Numbered from the stretch's first letter, positions 9,184 to 19,140 are shown. The stretch: DNA of 64,000 nucleotides from JBQTIU01 sp052387815 (GCA_052387815.1 JBQTIU010000013.1:67716-131715); one strand, 5' to 3'. Made by a program: numbers and translations. The notes: generated by a model not told the origin, from the letters alone.

Positions 9184-10065
9184 ATGCACAAGCGCGTCAT
9201 CTTCAACAACCGGTTTCTGCCCTATCTGCTGCTCGCCCCGCAGGTCGCCATCACGCTGGTGTTCTTCTTCTGGCCGGCGAGCCAGGCGATCTACCAGTCG
9301 TTCCTGATCCAGGATGCGTTCGGGACGCGCACGGAATTCGTCTGGCTCGAGAACTTCGAGATCCTGTTCGCCGATCCCTGGTACGACAACGCGATGGTCG
9401 TCACCGCGGTGTTCAGCACCGCGGTGACCGCGCTCTCGCTCGGCCTCGCGTTGTTCTTGGCGGTGATGGCCGACCGGCACATCAGGGGCGCCGGCGTCTA
9501 CAAGACGCTCCTCATCTGGCCCTACGCGGTGGCGCCGGCGGTGGCCGGCATCTTGTGGCTGTTCATGTTCCAGCCGTCCTTGGGCGTCGTGGCGCGGGGG
9601 CTGAGGGCGCTGGGCGCGGACTGGAATCCGCTCTTGAACGGCGCGCACGCCATGATGCTCGTGGTCATGGCCGCGACCTGGAAGCAGATCAGCTACAATT
9701 TCCTGTTCTTCCTCGCCGGCCTGCAGGCCATCCCGCGCTCGGTCATCGAGGCGGCGGCGATCGACGGCGCCGGCCCGACGCGCCGCTTCTGGACGATCGT
9801 CTTCCCGCTGCTGTCGCCGACCGCCTTCTTCCTGCTCGTGGTCAACGTGGTCTTCGTCTTCTTCGACACCTTCGGCATCATCGATGCCGTCACCTCGGGC
9901 GGCCCGGCCAAGGCCACCGAGACGCTGGTCTACAAGGTGTTCCTCGACGGCCGGCTGGGCGCCGACCTCGGCGGATCGGCCGCGCAGTCGGTGATCCTGA
10001 TGGCGATCGTCATCGGCTTGACCGCGGTCCAGTTCCGATACATCGAGCGCCGGGTGCATTACTGA
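9184..10065 (+). CDS. ugpA: sn-Glycerol-3-phosphate ABC transporter permease UgpA
   Basis: This 293-residue MalF-type permease has six predicted transmembrane segments, beginning with LPYLLLAPQVAITLVFFFWPAS. The ATPase-docking EAA loop reads EAAAIDGAGPTRRFWTIVFP (about residues 195-215). It pairs with UgpE in the inner membrane. Its TGA overlaps the ugpE ATG by one base. Confidence 0.93.
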   Translation: MHKRVIFNNRFLPYLLLAPQVAITLVFFFWPASQAIYQSFLIQDAFGTRTEFVWLENFEILFADPWYDNAMVVTAVFSTAVTALSLGLALFLAVMADRHIRGAGVYKTLLIWPYAVAPAVAGILWLFMFQPSLGVVARGLRALGADWNPLLNGAHAMMLVVMAATWKQISYNFLFFLAGLQAIPRSVIEAAAIDGAGPTRRFWTIVFPLLSPTAFFLLVVNVVFVFFDTFGIIDAVTSGGPAKATETLVYKVFLDGRLGADLGGSAAQSVILMAIVIGLTAVQFRYIERRVHY

Positions 10066-10913
10066 TGGTCGAACACCGCCCGCTCGCCAACCTCCTTGCG
10101 CACTTGGCGCTGGCGCTGGGCGTGTTCGTGGTCGCTTTCCCGGTCTACCTCACCTTCGTCGCCTCGACCTGGGAAGCGAGCGACATCGCCACCGGGCTGA
10201 TGCCGATCGTGCCGGGCTCGCACGGCCTCGACAATTACGCCCAGGCGCTGTTCGCGGGCACCTCGCGCATCAAAACGACGCCGGTTTCGGTCATGATGTG
10301 GAACAGCCTGGTGATGGCCCTCGTCATCGCCTGCGGCAAGATCGCCATCTCCATCATCTCGGCCTACGCGGTGGTGTATTTCAGCTTCCCCTTGCGCATG
10401 TTCTTCTTCTGGATGATCTTCGTGACGCTGATGCTGCCGGTCGAGGTGCGAATCTATCCGACCTACAAGGTCGTCTCCGACCTCGGCATGCTCGATTCCT
10501 TCGCCGGGCTGACCATCCCGCTGATCGCCTCGGCGACCGCCACGCTCCTGTTCCGCCAATTCTTCATGACCATCCCCGACGAGCTCGTCGAGGCGGCGAA
10601 GATCGACGGCGCCGGCCCGTTGCGGTTCTTCTGGGACACGGTGCTGCCGCTGTCGCGCACCAACATCGCGGCGCTGTTCGTGATCCTGTTCATCTACGGC
10701 TGGAACCAATATCTGTGGCCGTTGCTCATCACCACCAGCGGCAGCATGGAGACGATCATCATCGGCATCAAGAAGATGGTGGTCACCGCCGACGCGCAGA
10801 CCGAATGGAACCTCGTCATGGCGACCACCATGCTCGCCATGCTGCCGCCGGTGGCGGTGGTGGTGCTGATGCAGCGGCTGTTCGTCACGGGCCTGGTCGA
10901 GACCGAGAAGTGA
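10065..10913 (+). CDS. ugpE: sn-Glycerol-3-phosphate ABC transporter permease UgpE
   Basis: This 282-residue MalG-type permease has six membrane segments. Its EAA loop, EAAKIDGAGPLRFFWDTVLP, is typical of the family, and the C-terminal region with NQYLWPLLIT is a UgpE hallmark. The ATG at 10065 overlaps the ugpA stop, implying coupled translation. It forms the transmembrane pore with UgpA. Confidence 0.93.
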   Translation: MVEHRPLANLLAHLALALGVFVVAFPVYLTFVASTWEASDIATGLMPIVPGSHGLDNYAQALFAGTSRIKTTPVSVMMWNSLVMALVIACGKIAISIISAYAVVYFSFPLRMFFFWMIFVTLMLPVEVRIYPTYKVVSDLGMLDSFAGLTIPLIASATATLLFRQFFMTIPDELVEAAKIDGAGPLRFFWDTVLPLSRTNIAALFVILFIYGWNQYLWPLLITTSGSMETIIIGIKKMVVTADAQTEWNLVMATTMLAMLPPVAVVVLMQRLFVTGLVETEK

Positions 10914-10924
10914 GCGGGGGGCGC

Positions 10925-11997
<1,073 letters not shown>

Positions 11998-12001
<4 letters not shown>

Positions 12002-12090
12002 GGACGGGTCTGCCCCGGGCGGGTCGAAGACTCGTCCCTACGCCTGAAATGACATTGTAGGCGCGAGGCGTTGCCTCGCGGGGTTCAAAC
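11998..12090. repeat. Palindromic intergenic repeat pair at the ugpC 3' end
   Basis: The first element (11998-12041) begins GTAGGGACGGG and ends with its near complement CTCGTCCCTAC, with an inner GGTCGAAGACT-like segment. A second palindrome, GCGAGGCGTTGCCTCGC, follows at 12062-12078. Both are related to copies at 6024-6069 and 34848-34930. The hairpin could also help end ugp transcription. Confidence 0.7.
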
Positions 12091-12192
12091 CGGTCCGCGC
12101 GGCCGGCGCGCCGATCGGGGAACACAGGACGGTTGCCGCCCCACGGGCGATCCGCTATTCATGACGTATTACCATAAGGAAGTAAGACACGC

Positions 12193-12429
12193 ATGCGGAC
12201 GAACATGCTGGTCACCAAGTTGACCGCCAAGTGCCAGACCACCATTCCGAGCAAAGTGCGTCGAGTCCTGGGCGTCAAGGCGGGCGATTCGGTGATGTTC
12301 ACGGTAAGCGGCAGGAAGGTCACCCTCAGACGCGCCGAAAAACTCGATGCGGGGTTCCTCAAGCTCGCCAACGACGGCTTCTCCGACTGGAACACTCCGG
12401 AAGCGGACCGGGCGTTCCGTGACTTATAG
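12193..12429 (+). CDS. AbrB/SpoVT-type antitoxin
   Basis: The 78-residue protein carries a swapped-hairpin AbrB domain: TKLTAKCQTTIPSKVRRVLG, then KAGDSVMFTVSGRKVTLRRAE. The C-terminal tail (GFSDWNTPEADRAFRDL) is typical of antitoxins, which use such tails to occupy the toxin. The next gene starts 11 bases before this one ends and encodes a MazF/PemK-like toxin, so the pair is a type II toxin-antitoxin system in which this protein probably also represses the promoter. Confidence 0.85.
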   Translation: MRTNMLVTKLTAKCQTTIPSKVRRVLGVKAGDSVMFTVSGRKVTLRRAEKLDAGFLKLANDGFSDWNTPEADRAFRDL

Positions 12430-12754
12430 GCGATGGGATGTGGTGGCTGTCCACTATCCCTTTATCGAGGGCGGAGAAGCCAAGAAGCGTCCGGCGCTGA
12501 TCGTTTCCGCCGATGAACTGCATGCGACCCACGGCGTGTATTGGGCGGTTATGATCACCACCGCGGCAGGCGGGACAAGGGAGCAAGACATTGCGGTTAC
12601 GGACCATGGGAAGGCCGGCCTGCCGACCAACTGTGTGATCCGGGTGCCGCGCCTCACGACCCTGGGCGATCCGCAGGTCTCGCATCGGATCGGCTCGATC
12701 ACACCCAAGGATCGCAATGCGGTCTCGGCATTGTTCAGACGCTATCTCCCATGA
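12419..12754 (+). CDS. MazF/PemK-like type II toxin
   Basis: The 111-residue product starts at a GTG inside the antitoxin gene (VTYRRWDVVAVHYPFIE), a normal PemK/MazF opening. It continues with KKRPALIVSADEL, the conserved strand of the family, and ends with a helix containing ALFRRYLP. Members are usually sequence-specific endoribonucleases. The 11-base overlap with the antitoxin supports coupled expression. A longer frame from 12347 has no homology in its extra part. Confidence 0.82.
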   Translation: MTYRRWDVVAVHYPFIEGGEAKKRPALIVSADELHATHGVYWAVMITTAAGGTREQDIAVTDHGKAGLPTNCVIRVPRLTTLGDPQVSHRIGSITPKDRNAVSALFRRYLP

Positions 12755-12800
12755 GCCCTTCGTGCTCGGCGGCGAGCCCGCTTGTGCCGCTGCCGATCGC

Positions 12801-13667
12801 CTATAGGTCGATCTCGGTCCAGATCGGCTGGTGGTCGGAGCCCGCCGCCTCCGCGTCGATCCAGGCGCGGCGGACGAGCGGCGCCAGCGCGGCGCTCACG
12901 AAGCAGTAGTCGATCCGCATGCCTCCGCTTGCATCGGGCCAGGTGATGCCCGTGGGCTCGCCATGGCCGGCGGCGACCCAGGCATCGACGAAGCCTTCGA
13001 GGTTGTTCATCCGCCCGTGTTCGGGCGACAGCGGGCCGCAGATGCGGGCATAGAGCGGCGAGTCCGGGGGCAAGTTGAAATCGCCCATCAGGATCGCCTC
13101 GCGCGGCATCGCCGGCGGCTTCTGTCCCTCGGTCCATTCCTCCTTGTGGACGCCGCACCACGCCCCGCCCTCGGCTGGCGCGCGGGCGTGAATGTCGAGC
13201 AGGGCCTCGACTTGGGGGCCGCGGCTGGCGTCGGCGAGGTGGGTCAAATGGATCGAATAGAACCGCACCGCTCCGCGAGCGGTGGCGATGACGCCTTCGA
13301 GCGCGGCGCGCTGCAGGCTGAACTGGATGAGCGTCCCGAATTTCGGCAGCATGAAGTTGCGCGACGACAGGATCGGAGTGCGCGCGAGCAGCATGTTGCC
13401 GAACTGACGGCGCCGCATGATCGGATGGCCGTCGGCCCCGGTCTCGCTGGCATCGAGATCGAGGCCCGGGCCGTAGACCCAGTGATAGGCGGGTAAGAGC
13501 CGGGCGAGCGCGGCCGGCTGATCGGTGAGGCCCGTGCGCCGGTAGAACCGATCGACCTCTTGCAGCGCGATCACGTCCGCGCCCTCGACCGCCGCCGCGA
13601 TGCGGGCGAGGTCGAACCGCCCGTCGCGGCCGCGGCCGTACTGGATGTTGTAGCTCACCAGGCGCAT
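12801..13667 (-). CDS. Endonuclease/exonuclease/phosphatase family protein
   Basis: The 288-residue protein has the EEP metal-dependent hydrolase motifs in order: RLVSYNIQYG at the N-terminus, ALQEVD with the metal-binding Glu, a histidine in YSIHLTHL, GDFN (asp/asn pair) and a final SDHQPI. The family includes DNases, phosphodiesterases and lipid phosphatases; no signal peptide is seen and the substrate is unknown. The ATG at 13667 is preferred over one at 13700 because GGGAGG lies just upstream of it. A promoter candidate lies at 13702-13730. Confidence 0.85.
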   Translation of the reverse strand: MRLVSYNIQYGRGRDGRFDLARIAAAVEGADVIALQEVDRFYRRTGLTDQPAALARLLPAYHWVYGPGLDLDASETGADGHPIMRRRQFGNMLLARTPILSSRNFMLPKFGTLIQFSLQRAALEGVIATARGAVRFYSIHLTHLADASRGPQVEALLDIHARAPAEGGAWCGVHKEEWTEGQKPPAMPREAILMGDFNLPPDSPLYARICGPLSPEHGRMNNLEGFVDAWVAAGHGEPTGITWPDASGGMRIDYCFVSAALAPLVRRAWIDAEAAGSDHQPIWTEIDL

Positions 13668-13701
13668 GCGTTTCCTCCCTTGGGACACAAGCGTGGTCAA
13701 T

Positions 13702-13730
13702 GGTATAGGGGGTCGCGCCCAAACTGTCAG
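13702..13730 (-). promoter_or_regulatory. Candidate promoter of the EEP-family gene
   Basis: On the minus strand, CTGACA (13725-13730) and TATACC (13702-13707) are spaced by 17 bases, about 35 bases upstream of the start codon at 13667. Confidence 0.45.
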
Positions 13731-13787
13731 CCCGGCGCTGGCGCGGCCGCGTGGTATGAACGGGTGGTCCGCTCGGAACCCCGTCCC

Positions 13788-14672
13788 ATGCCGCTATTCC
13801 TGCTGCTGCTGCTCGGAACCAACTGGGGGCTCGGCTTTTCGCTCGCCAAGATCGGCGTGACCAGCGGCATGCCGCCGCTCGGCTATGCGTTCTGGCAGGC
13901 GCTCGGCGCCGGCGCGGTCCTGCTGGCGGTCGGCGGGGCGTCGGTCGGGCTGCCGCCGGTCTCGCTCGCGCACCTGCGCTACTACCTGCTGGCGGGCGCG
14001 TTCGGGACGGCGGTTCCGCTCGTCAACATGCTGGTGGTGGTCGCCCATGTGCCGGTCGGCGTCGTCACGGTCATCGTGTCGATCGCGCCGCTCCTCACCT
14101 ACGGCTTCGCCCAGCTCTGCGGCCTCGAGCGGGTCGAGCCGCGCCGCGCCTTCGGCATCGCGCTGGGCTTCGCCGGCGCGCTGATGATCCTGCTGCCACG
14201 CGCCAGCCTACCCTCGCCCGACATGGTGCCGTGGGCCCTGTTGTCGATCGTAACGCCGCTCTTCTATGCCGGCAGCAACGTCTATATCGGCTACGCCCGG
14301 CCGCCCGGGATCCATTCGCTGACGCTCGCCGGCGCCTTGCAGCTCGCGGCGGCGGTGTGCGTGCTGCCGCCGATGCTGGCGACCGGCAGCTTCCATCCGC
14401 TGTGGCCGCCGCTTGGCGCGGGCGAATGGGTGGTCCTCGGCGCCATGGCCATGGCCAGCATCGGCTCGCTGCTCATGTTCGAGATCATGCGCCTGGCCGG
14501 CACGGTGTATTTCAGCCAAGTCGCCTACGTCGTCACCATCGCCGGCGTGCTGTGGGGCATGTACATCTTCGGCGAGCGCCACAGCGCCTGGATCTGGGGC
14601 GCGATGGGGGTGATTTTCTGCGGCTTGATGCTGGCGCGCCGCCCGGCCGCCCTCAACGGCTCTCGCGGATGA
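13788..14672 (+). CDS. EamA/DMT-family membrane transporter
   Basis: The 294-residue protein is almost entirely hydrophobic, with about ten transmembrane segments arranged as two EamA repeats (first repeat starting LLLLGTNWGLGFSLAKIG, second near WALLSIVTPLFYAGSNVYIGY). These proteins usually export metabolites or amino acids. The ATG at 13788 starts directly at the first membrane helix. Its 3' end overlaps the convergent PHA depolymerase gene by 20 bases. Confidence 0.82.
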   Translation: MPLFLLLLLGTNWGLGFSLAKIGVTSGMPPLGYAFWQALGAGAVLLAVGGASVGLPPVSLAHLRYYLLAGAFGTAVPLVNMLVVVAHVPVGVVTVIVSIAPLLTYGFAQLCGLERVEPRRAFGIALGFAGALMILLPRASLPSPDMVPWALLSIVTPLFYAGSNVYIGYARPPGIHSLTLAGALQLAAAVCVLPPMLATGSFHPLWPPLGAGEWVVLGAMAMASIGSLLMFEIMRLAGTVYFSQVAYVVTIAGVLWGMYIFGERHSAWIWGAMGVIFCGLMLARRPAALNGSRG

Positions 14673-15861
14673 AGGCCCGCAACTGCGGCAGGACCTCGCG
14701 CAGCCAGCGCCGGCCGTTGAACAGGGCCAAATGGCCGGCGCCCGGGTGCCGTAGATGCCGGCGCCGGCCGGCCTCGAGCCTGGGGCAGAGCCGGTGCGCA
14801 GCGAAGGTCTGGCCGGGGCTGGAGTTGTCGTCGAGTTCGCCCTCGACGGTCATCAGCGCGGCCCGCACGAGCGCGGCCGGGTCGACGCGCTGGCTGCGCC
14901 AGCGCATCGTCCCCTCGGCCAGCGCATGGTCTTGGAAGACGGTCTTGACGGTGTCGAGAAAGAGCTCGGCAGGCACGTCCATCACCGATAGGAAATCGTC
15001 GTAGAGGCGGCGGTGGGCCGCGGCGCTCTCGCCGTCGCCGTGCACCAGGCGGTCGAAGTGCTCGCGCGCCGACCCTGCATGGCGATCGAGATTCGTGTGC
15101 ATGAAACCGGACAATGGGATGAAACCCGGATAGACCCGGCGCATGAAACCTGGGTAGGGCGCGGGCACGGCGGCGATCGCGGTCCGCTCGAACCAGTCGA
15201 GCGAACGCTGGGCGGCGAGGCGGTTGACCGGAGTCGGGTTGATACGCGCATCGACGGGCGCGCCGATCAGGGTCAGCGATCGAGGCTCCCAACCGCCCTC
15301 GGCCACGATCGCCGCCGCGGCGAGGACCGGTACGGCTTGGCCGACAGCGATCACGTGCGCCTCGGGGCCGAGCAGCCCGAGGAACCGGATCAAGTAATCG
15401 ATGCAGTCGTCGAGGCCGAACCGACCCTGCGACACCGGCACCCAGGCGGCGTCGATCCAGTCGGTGACGTAGACATCGTGGTCGGGGAGCAGCGCCGCCA
15501 CGGTGTCGCGCAGCATCGTCGCGTAGTGGCCCGTCAGCGGCGCCACCAGCAACAACTTGGGATCGTCGCGCTCGCACGCGCGGCGGAAATGCAACAGCTC
15601 GCAAAACCCTTCCGCGGCGGCCACCACGACGCGGACCGGGACCTTGTCATCGGCGATCACGGTGTCGGCCAGCCCGAACGCGGGCTTGCCGTAGTGGCGT
15701 GTCGTGCGCTCGATCCACTGCGAGCCGGCGGCCATCGCCCGCCCGAAGCCGGTGTAGGAGAGCGGCAAGACGGGGTGGGTGAAGACTTGCCGGACCGCTT
15801 CGGCCGTCAACCGCAGCGGGGACAACCATGCCTGGCGTAGGTCATAGATGCTGTGGACCAA
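14653..15861 (-). CDS. Intracellular polyhydroxyalkanoate depolymerase-like protein (nucleophile replaced)
   Basis: The 402-residue length and the whole layout match intracellular PHB depolymerases (PhaZ): N-terminal MVHSIYDLRQAWLSPLRL, the segment LLVAPLTGHYATMLRDTV, the Asp region VEGELDDNSSPGQTFAAH and the His region HPGAGHLALFNGRRW. The nucleophile segment reads HVIAVGQAVPVLAAAA, with Gly174 where the family has Cys (AVCQP). The codon is GGC, one base from TGC. The enzyme may therefore be inactive or serve another role. The start is probably a TTG at 15861, nine bases after GGAGG; a GTG nine bases further upstream is too close to that site. Confidence 0.82.
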   Translation of the reverse strand: MVHSIYDLRQAWLSPLRLTAEAVRQVFTHPVLPLSYTGFGRAMAAGSQWIERTTRHYGKPAFGLADTVIADDKVPVRVVVAAAEGFCELLHFRRACERDDPKLLLVAPLTGHYATMLRDTVAALLPDHDVYVTDWIDAAWVPVSQGRFGLDDCIDYLIRFLGLLGPEAHVIAVGQAVPVLAAAAIVAEGGWEPRSLTLIGAPVDARINPTPVNRLAAQRSLDWFERTAIAAVPAPYPGFMRRVYPGFIPLSGFMHTNLDRHAGSAREHFDRLVHGDGESAAAHRRLYDDFLSVMDVPAELFLDTVKTVFQDHALAEGTMRWRSQRVDPAALVRAALMTVEGELDDNSSPGQTFAAHRLCPRLEAGRRRHLRHPGAGHLALFNGRRWLREVLPQLRAFIRESR

Positions 15862-15944
15862 ATTCGGCACCCTCCAATATCTAGTGGGTGCGGAAAATAC
15901 ACCTATCGATGCCGGAAGACAAATGTAGATGCGCTCGAGGAGCC

Positions 15945-17261
15945 TCAGGCGCGGTCGATCAGGTGCACGAACGATCCCATGACGCTCCCGGCCCGCCGGC
16001 CCGCGTCGGCGAGCTTCGCGCCGCCGGCATCGGCGAGCCGGAACAGCGGTTCGCCTTCCCCTTCGCTGAGGATCGTGGCGTAGTGGAACTCGTGGCCGCG
16101 AAAGGCGGTGCCGGCGGGCCCCAGCGGCCCCGCGGCGGCGAGCGCGGCGCGCCGATATCCCAGATGCAACCGCGGCCGCTCGCAGGAGGACTCGAGGGCC
16201 AGCAAGCCGGCCATGGCGTGGTCGCGTCCCTCGGCGTCGCACAGCGTGCGGCCCAACACCATGTAGCCCCCGCATTCCCCGTAGATCGCCGCCCCGCGCC
16301 TGGCGGCATCGCCGAGGCCGCCCACGAACCTGCGGCCGCCGGAGATCCGCGCGGCGTGCAACTCGGGATAGCCGCCGGGCAGGTAGACGGCATCGGCCGC
16401 CGTGTCCGGCGCCTCATCGTTGAGCGGCGAGAAGAACGACAGTTCGGCGCCGGCCCGCCGCCAGCCGTCGAGCAACGCCGGATAGGCGAAAGCGAACGCA
16501 TCGTCGGCTGCGACCGCGATGCGCGAGCCCAAGGGCGGCACCAGCACGGCGGTCCCGGCTGCTTCCACCATGCGGGCCGGGCGGGCCAAGGCGCGCAGCT
16601 GCGCGAGGTCGACGGCGGCGCCGATCCGCTCGGCTGCTCGGTCGAGGAACGCCTCGAGGCCCAAGCGTTCGCGGGCCTGGACGAGGCCCAGATGGCGCTC
16701 GGGGAGCGCCAGAGAGGGATCGTCGCCGACGCAGCCCAGGACCGGGATATTGGCGCGCCGCGCCGCCATCGCCTGGCGCAGCAGGCGGGCGTGACCCTCG
16801 CCGCCGACCCGGTTGAAGATGACGCCCGCGACATCGACGCCGGCGCGGTAGCGGGCGAAGCCCTCGACCACCGCCGCCGCCGATGCCGCCTGGCCGCGCG
16901 CGTCGACCGCCAGCACGACCGGCCAGCCGGTGAGTTGCGCGAGATCGGCGGTCGAACCCGTGCCCTTCGCATCGATGCCGTCGAACAACCCCATGACGCC
17001 TTCGACGAGGACGAGCTCGGCCTCGGCCAGGCGCGCGACGAGCGCGGCCAGGCTCTCGGCGCGCATCGCCCACGGATCGAGGTTGAGGCACGGCCGGCCG
17101 CTCGCCGCGGCGTGGAACCCCGGATCGATATAGTCGGGGCCGGCCTTGGCGGCGGCGACCCGCACGCCGTCGCGCACCAGGCGGCGCAGCAAGGCGAGGG
17201 TCAACGTAGTCTTGCCGGCGCCCGAGGCGGGCGCGGCGAGGATCAAGCCGGGTGCGGCCAT
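15945..17261 (-). CDS. cobB: Cobyrinate a,c-diamide synthase
   Basis: This enzyme amidates the a and c carboxylates of (hydrogeno)byrinate/cobyrinate using glutamine and ATP. It is a 438-residue two-domain protein: an N-terminal ATPase with P-loop APASGAGKTT (10-19) and a C-terminal class I glutamine amidotransferase with nucleophile Cys330 in YGECGGYMVLG and a catalytic-type His in GHEFHYATI. It is the last cob gene of the minus-strand unit cobA-lipoprotein-sco-cobB. The N-terminal ATG at 17261 lies 14 bases after the sco stop. Confidence 0.93.
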   Translation of the reverse strand: MAAPGLILAAPASGAGKTTLTLALLRRLVRDGVRVAAAKAGPDYIDPGFHAAASGRPCLNLDPWAMRAESLAALVARLAEAELVLVEGVMGLFDGIDAKGTGSTADLAQLTGWPVVLAVDARGQAASAAAVVEGFARYRAGVDVAGVIFNRVGGEGHARLLRQAMAARRANIPVLGCVGDDPSLALPERHLGLVQARERLGLEAFLDRAAERIGAAVDLAQLRALARPARMVEAAGTAVLVPPLGSRIAVAADDAFAFAYPALLDGWRRAGAELSFFSPLNDEAPDTAADAVYLPGGYPELHAARISGGRRFVGGLGDAARRGAAIYGECGGYMVLGRTLCDAEGRDHAMAGLLALESSCERPRLHLGYRRAALAAAGPLGPAGTAFRGHEFHYATILSEGEGEPLFRLADAGGAKLADAGRRAGSVMGSFVHLIDRA

Positions 17262-17275
17262 CGCGCAGCCGGCGC

Positions 17276-17887
17276 TCACAGATGGGCGCGGATCGTCGCC
17301 GCCATGCGTTCGGGCGGCGTCTCGTGGGTGAAATGGGCGCGGAATTTGCCGTCGCGTCCCATCAAGTAGATCAGGCCCGTATGATCGACGGTGTAATTCG
17401 CGTCGCGCGCGGGGTCGCCGTTGACACGAGTGTAGACCCGATAGGCGCGCGCCACCGCCGCGATCTCCTCGGCGGTGCCGGTCAAGCCGACGAGGTGCGT
17501 CGAAAAACGTTCCATGTAGGATTTGAGCACCGCCGGAGTGTCGCGCCCGGGATCGACAGTGACGAAGATGGGCTGCACCGCCTCGGCGTCGGCGCCCAGA
17601 CGGTCGATGGCGTCGGCCATCAACTGCAGTTCGAGCGGGCAGATGTCCGGGCAGGACGTGAAGCCGAAGGCGACCAGCATCAGCCTGCCGCGGAACTCGG
17701 CATCGCCGCGGCGCTTCCCGTCCTGATCGAGAAGGGTGAACGGGCCGCCGATCCGCGCTTCCCCGAAGCTGCGGCCGGCGGGCGATGCGCCGTCGCCGAA
17801 CAGGGCTTGCCAGCCGTAACCGAGCGCGGCGCCGATCGCGATCGCTGCCAGGACCGACAGCAGGCGCCGCCGCCAGAGGGGCGTCAC
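17276..17887 (-). CDS. SCO1/SenC-family copper chaperone/thioredoxin-like protein
   Basis: The 203-residue protein has one N-terminal membrane anchor (residues 9-27) and a periplasmic thioredoxin-like SCO domain. The copper ligands are present: Cys79 and Cys83 in FTSCPDICP and His169 in YTVDHTGL. SCO proteins help assemble the CuA site of cytochrome oxidase or handle thiols. The start is a GTG that overlaps the upstream lipoprotein stop (GTGA). Its place inside a cob operon is unusual and probably reflects shared transcription rather than pathway membership. Confidence 0.9.
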   Translation of the reverse strand: MTPLWRRRLLSVLAAIAIGAALGYGWQALFGDGASPAGRSFGEARIGGPFTLLDQDGKRRGDAEFRGRLMLVAFGFTSCPDICPLELQLMADAIDRLGADAEAVQPIFVTVDPGRDTPAVLKSYMERFSTHLVGLTGTAEEIAAVARAYRVYTRVNGDPARDANYTVDHTGLIYLMGRDGKFRAHFTHETPPERMAATIRAHL

Positions 17888-18177
17888 TGGGGGCGCGTCT
17901 CCGGCGCGCGCTGGCGGCGCCAGCCGTGCGCTTCCATGCAGTCGCGATAAAGCTGGCCCTCGATCGAGGACACCCGCCGCTCGGCCCGCTGGGTATCGTA
18001 GCCGCGGTCGAACGAGGTATCGACGAAGGCATAGCGGCCGGCGTCGCGCGCGCAATCCTCGCGCGACAAGCGCAGGTCGCCGGGCTCGGCGCCCTCCTTC
18101 ACCCACTCGGTGCGCGGGGCGCAGGCGCCAAGCGCTAGCGCGATCAAGGCGGCTGTGGTCGAAAGGCGTAAGGTCAT
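17884..18177 (-). CDS. Small putative lipoprotein
   Basis: This 97-residue protein starts with a lipoprotein signal (MTLRLSTTAALIALALGAC), with the lipobox cysteine at residue 19. The rest is polar, with two further Cys (in EDCARDAG and RDCMEAHGW) that could form a disulfide. Homologous short lipoproteins occur in alphaproteobacteria, but no function is known. It overlaps the sco start by 4 bases, so a role near the SCO protein in the periplasm is possible. Confidence 0.65.
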   Translation of the reverse strand: MTLRLSTTAALIALALGACAPRTEWVKEGAEPGDLRLSREDCARDAGRYAFVDTSFDRGYDTQRAERRVSSIEGQLYRDCMEAHGWRRQRAPETRPQ

Positions 18178-18219
18178 GGCAGTTACATAATCTCCCCAAG
18201 CGAAAGTTTGAAGCGGTCG

Positions 18220-19062
18220 CTAGGACCCGGCCGCATGTTTGGGTCGCAGGCCCAGCGGGTCGGCTTCGAGCACCCGCCCCGACAGGGCGCCGAGCCAGTC
18301 GAGCCCGGCCCGCAGCCGCACGACCTCGCCGACCACCACCAAGGCCGGCGGCTCGATGCCGTGGCGCGCCACGTCCCGCGCCGCCGCGCCAAGCGTGGTC
18401 TCGAGCACGGCTTGGAGCGGAGTCGAGGCGCGGCTGACCACGGCGACTGGCTCGCCCGCCCGCCGTCCGGCGGCGATCAGGCGGCTGGCGATCGTCTCGA
18501 GATGCTTGAGCGCCATGTAGAACACCAGGACCGGCGCCCCGCGCGCCAGCGCCGGCCAGTCGAGCCCGTCCGGCACCTCGCCGCTCACCCCGTGCCCGGT
18601 GACGAACGTCACCGCATGGTTGGTATCGCGGTGGGTCACTGGGATGCCGGCATAGGCGAGGCCACCGATGCCGGAACTGATGCCGGGCACCAAGCGGAAG
18701 GGCACGCCGGCCCCGACCAGCGCCAAGGCTTCCTCGCCGCCGCGCCCGAACACGAAGGGATCGCCGCCTTTGAGCCGCAGCACGCGCTGGCGCGCCCGCG
18801 CCAGTTGCACCAGCCGGGCGGAGATGTCGGGCTGGCTGGGGCCGGGGCGGCCGCCGCGCTTGCCGGCGAATTGGAGGGCCGCCCCGGGCCGCGCCAGGGC
18901 GAGGATGCGCCGATCGACCAGCGCGTCGTACACGATCGCATCCGCGTGGCGCAGCGCGTGCAGCCCATACAGCGATAAAAGGCCCGGATCGCCCGGGCCG
19001 GCCCCCACCAGCCACACCCAGCCGGGCTCGAAGGCGGGCATTTCGAAGGGCAGATTGTCCAT
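18220..19062 (-). CDS. cobA: Uroporphyrinogen-III C-methyltransferase (SUMT)
   Basis: This enzyme methylates uroporphyrinogen III at C2 and C7 to give precorrin-2, the entry point to B12. The 280-residue protein has the SUMT/tetrapyrrole methylase motifs: LVGAGPGDPGLLS (18-30), LRLKGGDPFVFGRGGEE, and a SAM-site loop VPGISSGIGGLAYAGIP followed by THRD. The ATG at 19062 faces cbiD. A minus-strand TTGGGA (19093-19098), 17-base spacer and TAGTCT (19070-19075) sit so close to the ATG that the mRNA may be nearly leaderless. Confidence 0.93.
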   Translation of the reverse strand: MDNLPFEMPAFEPGWVWLVGAGPGDPGLLSLYGLHALRHADAIVYDALVDRRILALARPGAALQFAGKRGGRPGPSQPDISARLVQLARARQRVLRLKGGDPFVFGRGGEEALALVGAGVPFRLVPGISSGIGGLAYAGIPVTHRDTNHAVTFVTGHGVSGEVPDGLDWPALARGAPVLVFYMALKHLETIASRLIAAGRRAGEPVAVVSRASTPLQAVLETTLGAAARDVARHGIEPPALVVVGEVVRLRAGLDWLGALSGRVLEADPLGLRPKHAAGS

Positions 19063-19140
19063 GGACCGAAGACTAATCCCTGGCGTCGCGAATCCCAAGC
19101 ACCCTCGCGCCGATGCGCGGATGGTACTAGGCTTGGACCC

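Noticed and set aside
7708..10059. Minus-strand open frame of 783 codons opposite ugpB-ugpA
   Set aside because: Low-complexity, His/Asp/Gln/Arg-rich composition typical of shadows of GC-rich genes; the plus-strand genes are well recognised.
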